The notes beneath the pieces were generated by a model. That model was not told where the DNA came from and made no database searches. It saw only the letters and a list, made by a program, of their open reading frames with translations. A stretch of 60,000 nucleotides of DNA, from contig NC_064047.1 of assembly GCF_932526225.1 (NCBI RefSeq), positions 12,660,460 through 12,720,459 of the forward strand, given 5' to 3'. The position numbers were made by a program, and so were the translations under genes. Positions 44,201-55,223 of the stretch are shown here, piece after piece. The stretch is from Nematostella vectensis (taxonomy: Eukaryota > Cnidaria > Anthozoa > Actiniaria > Edwardsiidae). Numbering within the stretch: position 1 is the first letter of the stretch; each line of letters starts with the position of its first letter.

Positions 44201-47200
44201 CACATATACACTGACTTTATTTGTTTGAGACATGATGAGGATAAGGAATTGTGCCTTCTTGATAAAAAGAGTATTGGTTACTTATCTGGTGATGGTGTAA
44301 CTCCGTTTGTAGGTCTTGAGCAGTCCGCCATCCTCAGCGGCAAAGGTCCAGAGTACCTCCGAGATCTCTTGGGAATCCTGAAGCCCGTGCAGCAAAGTCC
44401 CAAGAGTCGCTGGGTCAGATGTTTCTCAGCAAAGAGAGATGGCTGGGCTGCCAGGACCTTCCACGAAAAATGCGACGGCAAAGCGCCGAACATCGTACTC
44501 GTAAGCGTTGAAGGAAGATACGTGTTTGGTGGCTACTCTGACGTAGCGTGGACAAGTGAGTACACTAATGAATACGAGAAGGGTCGTATCAGGGTGAGCG
44601 TCGAAATGTCTGATCATGTTTGTAAATTATTGTTTGTAAACTATTTTTTATTCATTACCATGAACTTTAAACTTAAGACTTGCAGTACGTTTTCCTAAGC
44701 CACCTTCCACCCAATATGTATTAAGTCATATGATAAAAGGATTGGATAGACAAATATAGATATAGTTTGTTAGCAGCTACCATGGTATTACATGAGGTGA
44801 GCTCGTTAATTTTGCTGTTTGGTGCAGGAAAATGTTTTTACATAATTACAAGATTTTTCCTTGGACAACCCTTAAAGTAGGTGTTACTAAAATCGAGAAA
44901 TTAAACAGAAACTCTGGATATCTTAGCGCAATTACATTCCAACTGCTTCTGTTATTTATTTCGTGTTACATCGCAATACTGTAATTCAGATGCTTCCGAA
45001 AGCAGTTTCGTGTCTACATCGCAATACTGTAACTCAGATTCTTCCGAAAGCAGTTTCGTGTCTACATCGCAATACTGTAATTCAGATTCTTCCGAAAGCA
45101 GTTTCGTGTCTACATCGCAATACTGTAATTCAGATTCTTCCGAAAGCAGTTTCGTGTCTGCATCGCAATACTGTAATTCAGATTTTCCCCAAGGAAGTTT
45201 CGTGTCTACATCGCAATACTATAATTCAAATTCTTCCGAAAGCAGTTTTATGTCTACATCGCAATACTGTAATTCCGATTCTTCCGAAAGCAGTTTCGTG
45301 TCTACATCGCAATACTGCAATTCCGATTCTTCCGAAAGCAGTTTTATGTCTACATCGCAATACTGTAACTCAGATTCTTCCGGAAGCAGTTTTATGTCTG
45401 AGTATCCAGAGTGAAGCCGGCAGAAGGAAGATCTTAGGACCCAAGTTTATTTTTCTTTCGATAATCTTTCTAATAATCGTTTCATAATTTATCGTGTTTG
45501 GGGACAAACACAAGTTTGACAAGGGATGTATGTTATAGGACGGTTTGTTATATTGTTTAGGTTATAGGTTATTGTCGTCTAGTATTTCATGTTCCTATCT
45601 TGAAGTTTTATTTATCTTTTAAGGATAATTTTGATTTTGTTTACAATTGATGGTTTCCTAAGTCTAGATTTTAGCACGCCCGTGGACCCTCCGCATCGAT
45701 GACCTTTTGGTGCGTCTAAATCCAGGGAGTGTACAGTTTCTTATACGTGGCGAAATCTCCGGTTTCTTTTTGTTTTGGAAATTTTGTTTGAACAGTTAAA
45801 TTCTTTCTAAATTGTATGCCACCGCCCTCACCCCTTGGTTTAGACATCTATACTTCTATCGTTATTTCAATTAGGCGAAACTGTTGTAGACACGCGCTCT
45901 TTCAGCATGCGCAGTTGAGTTTTAAAAGTTGCTTCATCGTTAGTGTTATTTTAGAGTTACCTTGACTTCATAGATTATTCTGTAAATAAGCAGGGACGAG
46001 AGACCAACTCTGTGATTTCCCACGCCCTCACGCTTTTGTCTGATTGGTTCGTTTTGCCAAATTTTCTCCGTTTCCTCTTGAATTGTTCTACATTCAAGAT
46101 TGTTTTACATATTTCCATTCATGTGGGACCACTACATGGGTATCTGTCTGGTCCAAGGGTATAAATATAGCGAGCCTAATTCTGTACTTATGCTGCTGCT
46201 GTGGCCAAACATTTGGAAAGCATTGAAAAACGCCAGCCTTGCCTTCATCTTCATCTCCGTCTAAAGGATCCCGGCTTGTGCCCCTAACATTAATTCATAC
46301 AATGGGAAATAATTTTGATTATTTTTGCTTTCTATCTTATGCTAATTAATAGAATTTCGAATATTATTTTTTACCGTTTTTTTTTTTACTGAAAATACAA
46401 CTTTGAGCTCCATTGAAGGGTTGTGGGTAAGGGATCAATTGTATCTTTTTCCCATCGGCACTTCAATCACCATCCTTAGATGTATTTCACGGTAAAATAG
46501 CTTGGCATTCACTCATCAGAGGAGATACTAGTTATTATATAAAATGTGGTAGGACTGTATTTCTATTCCTTTTGATCAACTTTTTGCAAACACGGCATCT
46601 AATAAATCTCCATTAAAATCTCTAATAAGCCCCTGGCGATTATTTCTTTTTGTCTTGACAAAATCTGCTCGATTAGAGAGAGGGGCTTGTTTCAAAACCT
46701 TTTTTTCATTTTCTGACACTAGGTATTTCGGCCCCTATAAAAGGTGTTAAAAATTAGTGCTTATTACTCGTACAAAAATAGATAAATCTAGCAAGAGTCA
46801 ATTGTTCCTTTTGGAAAGATGTTTCTTCGGGGTTAGGGGTGAAGACTCAATTTCCTTGAATTTAAATAATACGAGTTCGGCACGGTTTTTGCTGTTTTTA
46901 TTCTAGTTTGTATTTTAAAATAACGCATTTTGTTTTATGTTCTTTAAAGTGAGTGACCGTGGACGGCAGTCTTCCACCAAGTCATTCTTGTTCACGCTGT
47001 GTAACAAGAATGGCTACCGCCCTGAAAAGTTGCCATTGAGGCGCACGCCAGATAGAAACGCCATTTGTGACTACACAAGATGCGGTCCGGTGTTTGGTGG
47101 TGATCATGACCTGTTTATCGCTGACAACGCGGGGGGTAATGAAGGGTCCTATACGTGGTCACAAACGTACGCTCGTCCCCAGGGCGCCCCATCTGATGGC

Positions 47201-47275
47201 CCGTGTGACGTCTTTGCTGGCAAATACAGATTCACACCCGACGAAATGGAGGTATTTCACGAGGTGGTGGACTGA
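38225..47275 (+). CDS. TRIM-TLDc fusion protein, copy 3 (four exons, 554 aa)
   Basis: Exons are 38225-38407, 38902-39814, 44313-44555 and 46950-47275, all GT-AG and in phase. RING at 13-58, two complete B-boxes at about 97-187, a coiled coil, then TLDc at about 367-554. The RING/B-box/coiled-coil exons differ from copy 2 by about one residue (EKEKILG for EKEEILG). TLDc exon 3 has F-to-I, M-to-V, N-to-D and G-to-E changes. Exon 4 is strongly divergent: codon 452 is Arg where copies 1 and 2 have Trp in the DRGWQSS motif, and charged and aromatic residues are swapped around GPVFGG and in the SYT...TYA loop. Reading frames are intact, so this is likely a working paralogue with altered TLDc specificity. 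Confidence 0.87.
39838..39893. repeat. (TCGG)n/(CAGG)n microsatellite in intron 2, copy 3
   Basis: Short tract after the exon 2 donor, like 20586-20640. Confidence 0.85.
39895..40254 (-). pseudogene. LINE reverse transcriptase, 3' part (copy 3)
   Basis: Open minus-strand frame with RGVPQGTVLGPLLF and YADD, almost identical to 20641-21000. Confidence 0.82.
40255..42487. mobile_element. MITE-flanked insert splitting the LINE (copy 3)
   Basis: Stub at 40255, MITE at 40714-40909, internal 1.4 kb, and MITE at about 42304-42487. Same 1.3-unit structure as in copy 2. Confidence 0.65.
42488..43482 (-). pseudogene. LINE reverse transcriptase, 5' part (copy 3, frameshifted)
   Basis: Linker and first RT blocks on the minus strand, as in the other two units. 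Confidence 0.8.
44966..45397. repeat. 48-bp minisatellite, 9 copies (intron 3, copy 3)
   Basis: Nine units of the same repeat as 25698-27387, including a diverged one (TTTTCCCCAAGGAAG at about 45182-45196). Confidence 0.93.
45531..46289 (+). mobile_element. LTR-like block in intron 3 (copy 3)
   Basis: TGTTATAGG...CCCCTAACA block with internal GTATAAATATAG, as in units 1 and 2. Confidence 0.45.
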
Positions 47276-48193
47276 ATACAGCTCTGAGCGTCTGTAAAGT
47301 GACAATAGACATAAAGACGTGTAAATATTTGTTAGTTGGTACTGTGTCATGAGAATAATGTATTTTGAATAACGCTTCACCATCTTGTGATGTGACCCGC
47401 GGTGCATCTTGGGTAGCATGTAAATCACAAAATATCACATGCTGTGAAAACCCCGCTAGCGAGGGTTACGGCACACTTTACTTTAGTCCAACCTTATTTA
47501 AAAACGTGTACATCTCGAGTTTATATATATCCGAATTTTATAACACAAATGCAAATAGTAAATTTTAATAATTATTCCTATAAGCTGTTAGAAACAATAT
47601 GTTGTTTGGTCTAGATAACCACGTACAAGTTGTGTGTGTGTTTTTTACTTCTTTTTTAAAAATTAAGAACGATGCCTAACCCGTGTGTCTTTGCGTAGAG
47701 GGAAGGGGAAGGGACTCCGATATTAGCAAGGTACAAGGCGAGGAAGTGCAATCAGAATTTATTAGATGGCTCCTGGGGGTAAATAAATATTGAAGCTCAA
47801 ATGCGTGCCTGGTGGAGGCTGGTTGACTCCCTTTGCGAACTCAAGCAAAATGCAGAGCATTGAAATATTGGGGGTTCTAAGAAATTCAGACCGTACGAAA
47901 CTTTCTAATGTAGCGATGCACGACTCTTTATGACGCGGAAAAAAAGAATTTTAAAAACACACAATTAAATATATTTAAGGTATGGTAAACCACACCCGAC
48001 GCAGAAATACCAATAAATCTTATAAGACAGAGTCTGACATATATAGAACAACAAGTTAAATGAAATTAATAACTATGAATAGAAAGACCCTCGACATAAA
48101 ACCAAATTGAGAACATTAAGGAAATTTAAGAGCGTTCACATTATCTCTCCCAAGTTAAAATCGCAGAATTGCGTTCACAAAGTTTATGCCCAG
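47276..48193. other. 3' flank of gene copy 3, no gene seen
   Basis: AT-rich sequence with a single copy of the 130-bp segment duplicated in unit 1 (about 47328-47450). No ORF or RNA gene recognised. Confidence 0.5.
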
Positions 48194-48363
48194 TGCACAC
48201 TAGCGACATATCGACGTTACGACATGGGCGCGCGCACTCTTATCTTCGACATAACGACATAAGATTAAAAAAACATGTTTTTTCTTTTATGTCCTGATGT
48301 CCATGTTGTTATGACGGGCTAAACATAGTGCGCGCGCCCATGTTGTTATGTTGCTAGTGTGCA
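48194..48363. mobile_element. MITE-like element with GC-rich terminal inverted repeats (unit 3)
   Basis: Counterpart of 13844-14018 and 30211-30380. Confidence 0.75.
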
Positions 48364-48394
48364 TTATTAAGCAACCACAAACTAGCTATCAAAA

Positions 48395-48515
48395 CAGGAC
48401 GACACAAAACCCCTGAACGAAAAACGTGCCCAATATGCTTGGTCAAAGTCGAGGACAAGGAACAACACTGATAAAATGCCCGGCATATAATGAATTAAAG
48501 GAATGAATAAATATA
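48395..48515 (+). pseudogene. LINE C-terminal zinc-knuckle fragment (unit 3)
   Basis: Same CPIC...H and KCPAYNEL remnant as in units 1 and 2. Confidence 0.5.
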
Positions 48516-48825
48516 TGTTTTTTTTTTTAAATTCGCAACAAAACAGATTTGAAAGCGATTGCTCAGTTTGAACCAGGAGAGCGCGACAAAAGAAATAGTT
48601 CAATTTTTTTGGGAAGCAACAAAAATAAGGGAAAGTGCGTTGTAATTAGATCTATAATGACATCGCTACAAAGTAAGATGATGAAAAACATCAGGGATAG
48701 GAGAACGACTTGAATACCTGCTGTCTTTTTTAATATGAATGTATTCGGCAAAACCCGTGAATCAAAGATGAAAAGGTGCCCAATAAAATTATTGAATTGG
48801 ATGACGGGGGGGGGGGGGGGGTCTG

Positions 48826-49118
48826 TTCGCTTCTATCGTGTTCGATATGTGACTGCTGAGCTCGCGCGCCTTGCTTGACAGGAGGCGGAACAGAAAAACA
48901 GATTTGGCGTGTGATGAAAAACGAGAAACAAATGAGACATTCCTTGGAAAAGTAGATTGGACATCAGTTCGGGCAACAAAACAAAACTTTAAAGAGTAGC
49001 AGTATTTGAAACATGACTAGCTTGAATTGTAAAGACCGCCCCACAACACACTTGTAAACTTGCAATGCAACGGTGTTTTCGCGTTTTCTGTAAGCGTATA
49101 TAAATTCGTGGATGAATA
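48826..49118 (+). promoter_or_regulatory. Promoter-like block upstream of the 51-bp minisatellite (unit 3)
   Basis: GTGACTGCTGAGCTCGC and TTGACAGGAGGCGG (about 48848-48892), then TATATAAA (about 49097-49104) and AATAAA (about 49115-49120). A poly-G run precedes it (about 48805-48821). Confidence 0.4.
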
Positions 49119-49138
49119 AAGTTGCATATCTGTACCCT

Positions 49139-49240
49139 GTTGTTGTGGTGGAGTGGCCTCTCTATAAAATTATACCACTTGTGAGGGTGGTTGTTGTGGT
49201 GGAGTGGCCTCTCTATAAAATTATACCACTTGTGAGGGTG
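49139..49240. repeat. 51-bp minisatellite, 2 copies (unit 3)
   Basis: Exactly two units of the repeat that has about 21 and 78 copies in units 1 and 2. The downstream sequence (GGTAATGTCACCAGCTTACT) is the same flank. Confidence 0.95.
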
Positions 49241-49487
49241 GTAATGTCACCAGCTTACTTCCGGTAGATTACGTAACTATCTCCAATCATTTGTAATGGT
49301 ACGCGAAAAATATTACAAAATTGTAAAAGCAGTGTGCCTATTAGAAGTTTCTTTGAGGAGGTGACTGATAATTTAGAGCGCATGGTCTGTTAAATAGCGC
49401 GGATTCTAATAGATTCTTTCGTTTTTCGCCGGTTGAGGTTTCCGTCTGCCAACAGTGAGCTTTCAAACAGTGAAATTTTCCAATGCT

Positions 49488-50020
49488 GCTTTAACTAGAC
49501 GAGTATTCCAGGGGTATAGAATTATCGGCTATCGCTTTTTTGGGGCAGTGAAATTTTCCAATGCTGCTTTGACTAGACGAGTATTCCAGGGGTATAGAAT
49601 TATCGGTTATGGCTTTTTGGGGCAGTGAAATTTTCCAATGCTGCTTTAACTAGACTACTATTCCAGGGGTATAGAATTATCGGTTATCGCTTTTTGGGGC
49701 AGTGAAATTTTCCAATGCTCCTTTAACTAGACGAGTATTTCAGGGGTATAGAATTATCGGCTATCGCTTTTTGGGGCAGTGAAATTTTCCAATGCTGCTT
49801 TAACTAGACGAGTATTCCAGGGGTATAGAATTATCGGTTATCGCTTTTTGGGGCAGTGAAATTTTCCAATGCTGCTTTAACTAGACGAGTATTACAGGGG
49901 TATCGAATTATCGGTTATCGCTTTTTGGGGCATTGAAATTTTCCAATGCTGCTTTAACTAGACGAGTATTCCAGGGGTATAGAATTATCGGCTATCGCTT
50001 TTTGGGGCAGTGAAATTTTC
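49488..50020. repeat. 77-bp tandem repeat, 7 copies (unit 3)
   Basis: Seven units of the 77-bp repeat. The last is cut off inside GTGAAATTTTC, where unit 3 and the whole triplication end. Confidence 0.92.
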
Positions 50021-51010
50021 CTGGAGCTCTGCCATCCCATGCACCCTCTGTTGTGCTATTACTTCATGCGCGAATATTTATTCGGCTGAAATCTTTACCG
50101 TTTTTTTTTTGTCAGAATGGCTTTGTTTTCTAAAAATTTTGCTCTTGCTTTTCCTATTTTTGTTGGTATTTGTCAACCCCCCCACACTTTAAATATCAAA
50201 AAGTCTATCCCTTAACATAATATAAACACACATTTGCATTTTTCTAGAATAACCCGGTCATGCCTATCGTAAATAGGGACATTCGCTATAAATCACGACA
50301 AGTGTCCCAGTTTTGTAAATGATACTAATACTCAGACAATATAATTCACTGATTATCGAACCTGGCTAATATTTCTCCTACCTCATATCTTTAAACCCTA
50401 AGCATTTAAATACATCTTCTAGTGACTTTAAATAATACAACACACGCACATGAATATTGGCCCTTCTTATCGCGCTGTTTTTGACACTAATGACTAATGA
50501 GAGAGAGTTTAAAAATTGAAATATCTTAAAAATTGCTTTGACCATCCACAATGTGCTATCACATTGTATTATTTCCTTTGTTGATAACATTTATTATTTT
50601 ATTCACATAAGTGCAAAGTAAACAACAATATCTATTTATGCTATCATATGTAAAACCCGCCCCTACATACTCTGCCAAAAAAATAATTGGCGTCCCAACA
50701 ATATCCGTTACAATAACATTAACAATACTTATAACATGATAACTATCGCGACCAGAGGAGCTTATTTCCTCAGCTATGCATAATACAGCTTGAAAAAGAG
50801 TGGTCAGTTCTTACAAAAGCTCATCACACCGTCTTTGATAAACTTGATAAAGTTACTTTCATCTTGCAAAATAACTTCAGGAATGCTTCCCAGTTTTATT
50901 TGACGAGTTAGTATACAAATGGTGCACTGGGGTAGTAGTGCGTTACTCCCCTGGGGGTCTGTAGCGCATATTGCTAATCGAGCATACTTTACGAAGTCCT
51001 CATTAGCAAC
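50021..51010. other. AT-rich stretch without recognisable features
   Basis: Single-copy AT-rich sequence to the right of the triplication. A 70-codon minus-strand ORF (50378-50590) shows no family resemblance. No repeat or RNA gene seen. Confidence 0.5.
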
Positions 51011-51011
51011 C

Positions 51012-51074
51012 TAGCGAAAAACAACTGACGAAGGTCTCTTCATTAAGAGTGCGAAACCGGTCTTGTAAACGCTA
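51012..51074 (+). ncRNA. Second, unrelated hammerhead-like ribozyme motif
   Basis: The core CTGACGA (51025-51031) and GAAA (51053-51056) are both present. Helix III is the minimal self-complementary ACCGGT, followed by a GTC cleavage triplet ending at 51062. Helix I is convincing: ACAA pairs with TTGT next to the core and TAGCG with CGCTA beyond a small internal loop. Weak points are an extra A before helix II and two mismatches in helix II (GGTCTCTT against AAGAGTGC). It may be a decayed ribozyme of a Penelope-like or retrozyme element. Single copy here. Confidence 0.55.
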
Positions 51075-51079
51075 TAACC

Positions 51080-52020
51080 GCCCGCCGATTTTTCATCAAA
51101 CGATGACATCGGAAGGCACCTTAGACGAGATGAGCGAGCCCTCAGAAAAAGCCAGATTTAGCCAAAGTGCACTTTGAATTCTACCAGTTACAGTGGCGAT
51201 TCTCGGCAGCCTCAAATCTTCCTGTTTGATTTTAAGAAATCTATTAAAACAGGAGTGAGCTGTACTGCAGATATGTCCTAAATAACTCTAAGAAACTTAA
51301 CATGCACAAAGAAAGCGCTTATGTCAGGTCGAGCAACGCTCCTATAGACGTGAAACATTAAAGAACGACAAATTCCACCACAAAGACATATAATATGTCT
51401 CCTAAGGCTTTTGTCACCTCATAAACCACGTCTAGCGTATATGGTCCTCCGTAGATCTATTTCTGCGGCATATAACGCTCAAGCAAAAGTGTAATCTCAA
51501 AGACACTACGCACTTTATTTACTTCATCAGAAGTATATAAAAGGGCGAAAGATTCATTGATTTAAATATCTTTGATGTCCATAGCTTACTGAAACTTTTC
51601 AGTACACGCATTCTCTTCTCTTGCCACCCTCTTAGTTATAAGAAGGGTTTGTGTCTAGGGAGATGGCCTACGTCCGTTGAGAACAAATTCCTCACTTGCC
51701 ACCTTCTAAGCAGAAATCCGCAACGGTTACGGGATTTCACAACATACATAACGGCGAGTGTTCAATTCACGGACAGGCAAAATGCGTTTTGAGGCAAACA
51801 TGGCATCTAATAAACGAATCTTAACATTTTGTCATGAGGTTCCACCCGGCTAAACAGAATCTTCTAAAGATTCTTATAAAAAACTGGCAACTTATCACGG
51901 ATCTCAGCCTCATACGGCTAGAATCTTTAATGAACCTATAGTCTCTTATAGAAAGGAGAAACCGCTTATAGACTTTTAAGTCAGAGCGACAATCTCCCAT
52001 AAAGGACTAGGTATCAAAGC
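51080..52020. other. Repeat-like flank of the gypsy fragment, no gene
   Basis: This stretch lies between the second hammerhead motif and the truncated integrase. It could include terminal sequence of either element, but I find no clear LTR ends or ORF. Confidence 0.35.
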
Positions 52021-52024
52021 AGAT

Positions 52025-53640
52025 TTATTTACAATTGTGGCGGGTGTGGCTGTTGGCAATATTACACAACAATTCCCTGCCCTCATCATGATGAATTCTG
52101 GATGGAAACCCGAACCGAGGTATTAAATCATCATAGATCTTCTTCGCCACCGTCGGGGCCGACTTGTTTCTTGTTGGGTAGGCCTGACAGAATCTTGTTA
52201 AGTGGTCCACGAAAAGCAAGATGTACACATTTCCACGGGAACTTTTCTCTAGATGGAGGAAATCAATGGCAATAATCTCCAAGGGTGCAGCTCTTCATAA
52301 ACTAGCGATTTTAATTTTGATGGGAGGACCAACTGTCTTTTTGTCTTTGTTTCTCGCCAAAGTGTTCCGTCGCCATGGTTATGGAGCCTACTTAGTTGCC
52401 TTAAGAGTACGTACTTCGCTGTCCCAATACTTCCGGTCCTTAGGGGATGGATGCAGTCCTTTCAGCTTGTACTCCATGACTTTCTCGATAACCGGGTCCT
52501 CTTGTTGGTGTTTTAGTATCTCATTTGGCGTCATTTTTTGAATCGTAGTTGCGTCGTAATTGGTTCCGCGCTTACTTCGCCATACCTTGAGGTGACTGTG
52601 TTGACCCACGGACTATTGTTTTCTCGGTCTTCACTCAAAGGCTGCATCGCTGCCATCACACTCGCTCTGTCCATTTCTTCAGTGCAACAGGTCATCAATT
52701 CTTCCGGCTCTAGTGGTAGTCTAGACAGCGTATCTGCGTCGATGTTCATCGTCCCCGGGCGGTACTTGATAGTGAAGTTATAGTCCGCTAACTCCGCTAC
52801 CCACCGGTGACCTGTTGCGTTAAGCTTAGCCGTGGTTAACATATAGGTCAATGGGTTGTTGTCTGTGTAGATTGTGAATGAAGGCGCATAGCAAAGGTAG
52901 TCTCGAAACTTCTCCGTAATGGCCTATTTAAGAGCGAGGAACTATAGCTTTCCTGCGTGGAGGTGATAGTTCCTCTCTGCGGCCGTTAATGTCCTTAAAG
53001 CATATCCCAGAACCCTGAGACCGAATGTTTGCTGCTGATAAAGTACGGCGCCGAGACCGTCTTTAGACGCGTCAGTATGCAATATGAAAGGCTTCTCTGG
53101 AAAGTCTGGAAAGGCCATAACAGGCGGGGATGCCAGCTGGGAAATCAGAAATTCAAGTTTCTGCTGGTGACACGGAAGCCAGTTAACTGGATGCTTGTGT
53201 TCTTACCTGACACAGACTTTCTTCTCTGGTACATCTGGTCCTGGACTTCCTCGGGGGGTGACAGTAAGTCGTACAGTGATTTGGCATGACGCGAGAAGTC
53301 CTTTGATATACTGTCGATAATATCCAAGGAAACCCAGAATCTTTCTCAGCTCGCCCACAATGGCTGGCCTTTTCTCTATCAGTGCATTGATAGCAGCTGT
53401 GTCCGCCGGATCCATACTATAACCACTTGCTGATATGATTATCCTAATGCTGATATGATTCTCCTAAGTATCTCACCTTTCGCCTAAATAGTTCGCATTT
53501 AGACGGTTTTAGTTGATACCGTGCTTCTTAAGGTATTAAAATACCTGCTTTATATCAGCCAAATGCTGGGAAAACGTCTTTCTATATACCAATACATCGT
53601 CCAGGCATTCTGATTCTATTTCTTGGTATGCCAATAATAC
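52025..53640 (-). pseudogene. Ty3/gypsy-like pol remnant (RT, RNase H, integrase)
   Basis: On the minus strand the domains follow the Ty3/gypsy order. Near 53595 is ECLDDVLVYRK, the catalytic LDD box of RT; near 53330 is RKILGFLGYYRQYIKG, the RT-RNase H connection. At 52730-52850 is WVAELADYNFTIKYRPG with DADTLSRLP, the end of RNase H. At 52060-52280 is an integrase core with IDFLHLE and HHDEGREL. Several frameshifts and stops separate the parts and the integrase is cut short at about 52025. No functional protein can be made. No paired LTRs found. Confidence 0.8.
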
Positions 53641-53926
53641 TTTCTGTCTCAGATCAAGCAAAATGACAAGAAAATCTTAAGGGGACTCACTAGAGGCTTG
53701 GACGGCTGTTGTCAGCTGTGAATACAGCTCGGTGGCACTTTTCTCCTGGTAATGTGCCCTCAACATTCTTCTTGTCTGGACTAAATTCAAACCCTGTTTA
53801 CCCGTTCTCAAACAAAGACCTGGGTTAACTGCTTTTCTGACAGCTCCCATAATTTCTTTCTCAGTATACCCATTACTTGTGCCTGCTTTAATTTGATGTA
53901 CTAGACTTGAAAAGCTGAGGTGATCT
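53641..53926. other. Gap between two retroelement remnants
   Basis: No ORF or family match that I can support. Probably decayed retroelement sequence. Confidence 0.35.
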
Positions 53927-54300
53927 TTATTGAGCCAATCTGACCGGCAATCTTAAACTCTCTTCGCATAGAAAACTGAGGCTTTCATTCAACAAATTCT
54001 TCACTGCTTCCAAAATAGCCTGTAATTTATCAACTTCCAATTCCTCCTTGTCCAGGTAATTGGTAATTGCCTGTATTACTTGTAATGGATTTCTCTTCCG
54101 GTCGCCTTTACTGATATAACACATTTTTTTATAACTTTATTGTCTGTATTACACCGTAAAAACTTGATCCGGCTATATCAGGGGAAAACGTCGTGCGCGT
54201 GTTTGATCGTTCGATTCCTATACGATTATTCGGGGCTTTAATCACTGTTTTGCTCTAGTTTTATCAGGTTACAGAGTTAATTAATATAAAGATTTAGGCA
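53927..54300 (-). mobile_element. BEL/Pao 5' leader with start of a gag-like ORF
   Basis: 54118-54290 repeats 58045-58225 (shared words TTATTGTCTGTATTACACCG and ACTTGATCCGGCTATATCAG). In both places the minus strand runs from this leader into a short acidic, leucine-rich ORF start (65 codons here) with a shared CTTCCGGTCGCCTT segment. This appears to be a truncated second copy of the 5' end of the BEL element at 56837-58225. Confidence 0.5.
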
Positions 54301-55223
54301 CTGCCTAAAAGCGGAGCCAGCATGACTTTTTTTCAGCATAAACTTGTGTAGAATCCCCCTTCTCTGCACTTTCATTATGCATCATGTTCCTCCACCCACA
54401 AAAACGGCACAATATGTTAAACATATAAAGATTGCATGTTCTATAAATACTGCAATCATTATTAAAAGGTGTCCGTCTAGGGAATAAAAGCATTTATTGA
54501 CATTACTAAGGATATCATTAACTAAACTATACTTGATAGACAACTGATACAGCAAAATTAGCAAAATAAATTTATGCTTTGATTAACAGGGAAGGCTTTC
54601 AGGTGTGAAGGGAGGTCATATTTATTTTAAAACGAGGATCAATTATAAAAGTTTCTCACAAAAAACTGGGTGCTATTTTATTCTCTACAAAATTAAAAAC
54701 AATAAACAAATACATTACAAATTGCTATACATTAATTATATCAGCAAATCACACATAGTGGATTTGAGGTAAAAGTACTCATTCCCTGCCTGTACTGTCC
54801 CAATTTCTTTTACTTTTTTAAATTACTTTACTTAACTTGCAAAGATAGGGCTTTATCATTTTCTTATTCTTGAGTAAGTTTTAAAGTAAGCAAATATTAG
54901 AAAAATATCTTCAACCTTCTCTCTTATGCTTTAAAATGTAACTTTGCTAAGGGTGAATTAAAGCTAAAACATAATAAGAATAGGAACATCCACAAAATAT
55001 TAAATGCATTCTTCGCATCCCTTACGTGAATGTTTGTGTTAGTTAATTTACCTTCACACAATTGATAATACTTTGCTAAAATAGTATATTAGTGTTAATG
55101 TAATGTTATTTACCTAGAAGTAACGTAAAGTAAACACTTAAGGATACTGTAGACCCGAGCGGTAATTACCCCGATCGTCCTGGCAAAACGCGATAAATTT
55201 TAAGTGCTTTTGTCTGGTCCAAA
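54301..55223. other. AT-rich non-coding stretch upstream of the BEN-like gene
   Basis: No convincing exon, repeat or RNA gene. It may be intron of the gene whose last exons lie at 55224-56129. Confidence 0.4.

Larger units (their letters stand above)
36607..50020 (+). repeat. Segmental duplication unit 3 (13.4 kb, right end missing)
   Basis: Third copy of the locus. Homology runs to the end of the 77-bp array at 50020 and then stops, so unit 3 has no hammerhead array. Its 51-bp minisatellite is down to two copies. Confidence 0.88.

Noticed and set aside
50378-50590. 70-codon minus-strand ORF as a gene
   Set aside because: AT-rich, no family resemblance, no splice or neighbour support.
52221-53289. 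Plus-strand ORFs over the gypsy region
   Set aside because: They are shadows of the minus-strand RT, RNase H and integrase, whose motifs are clear.
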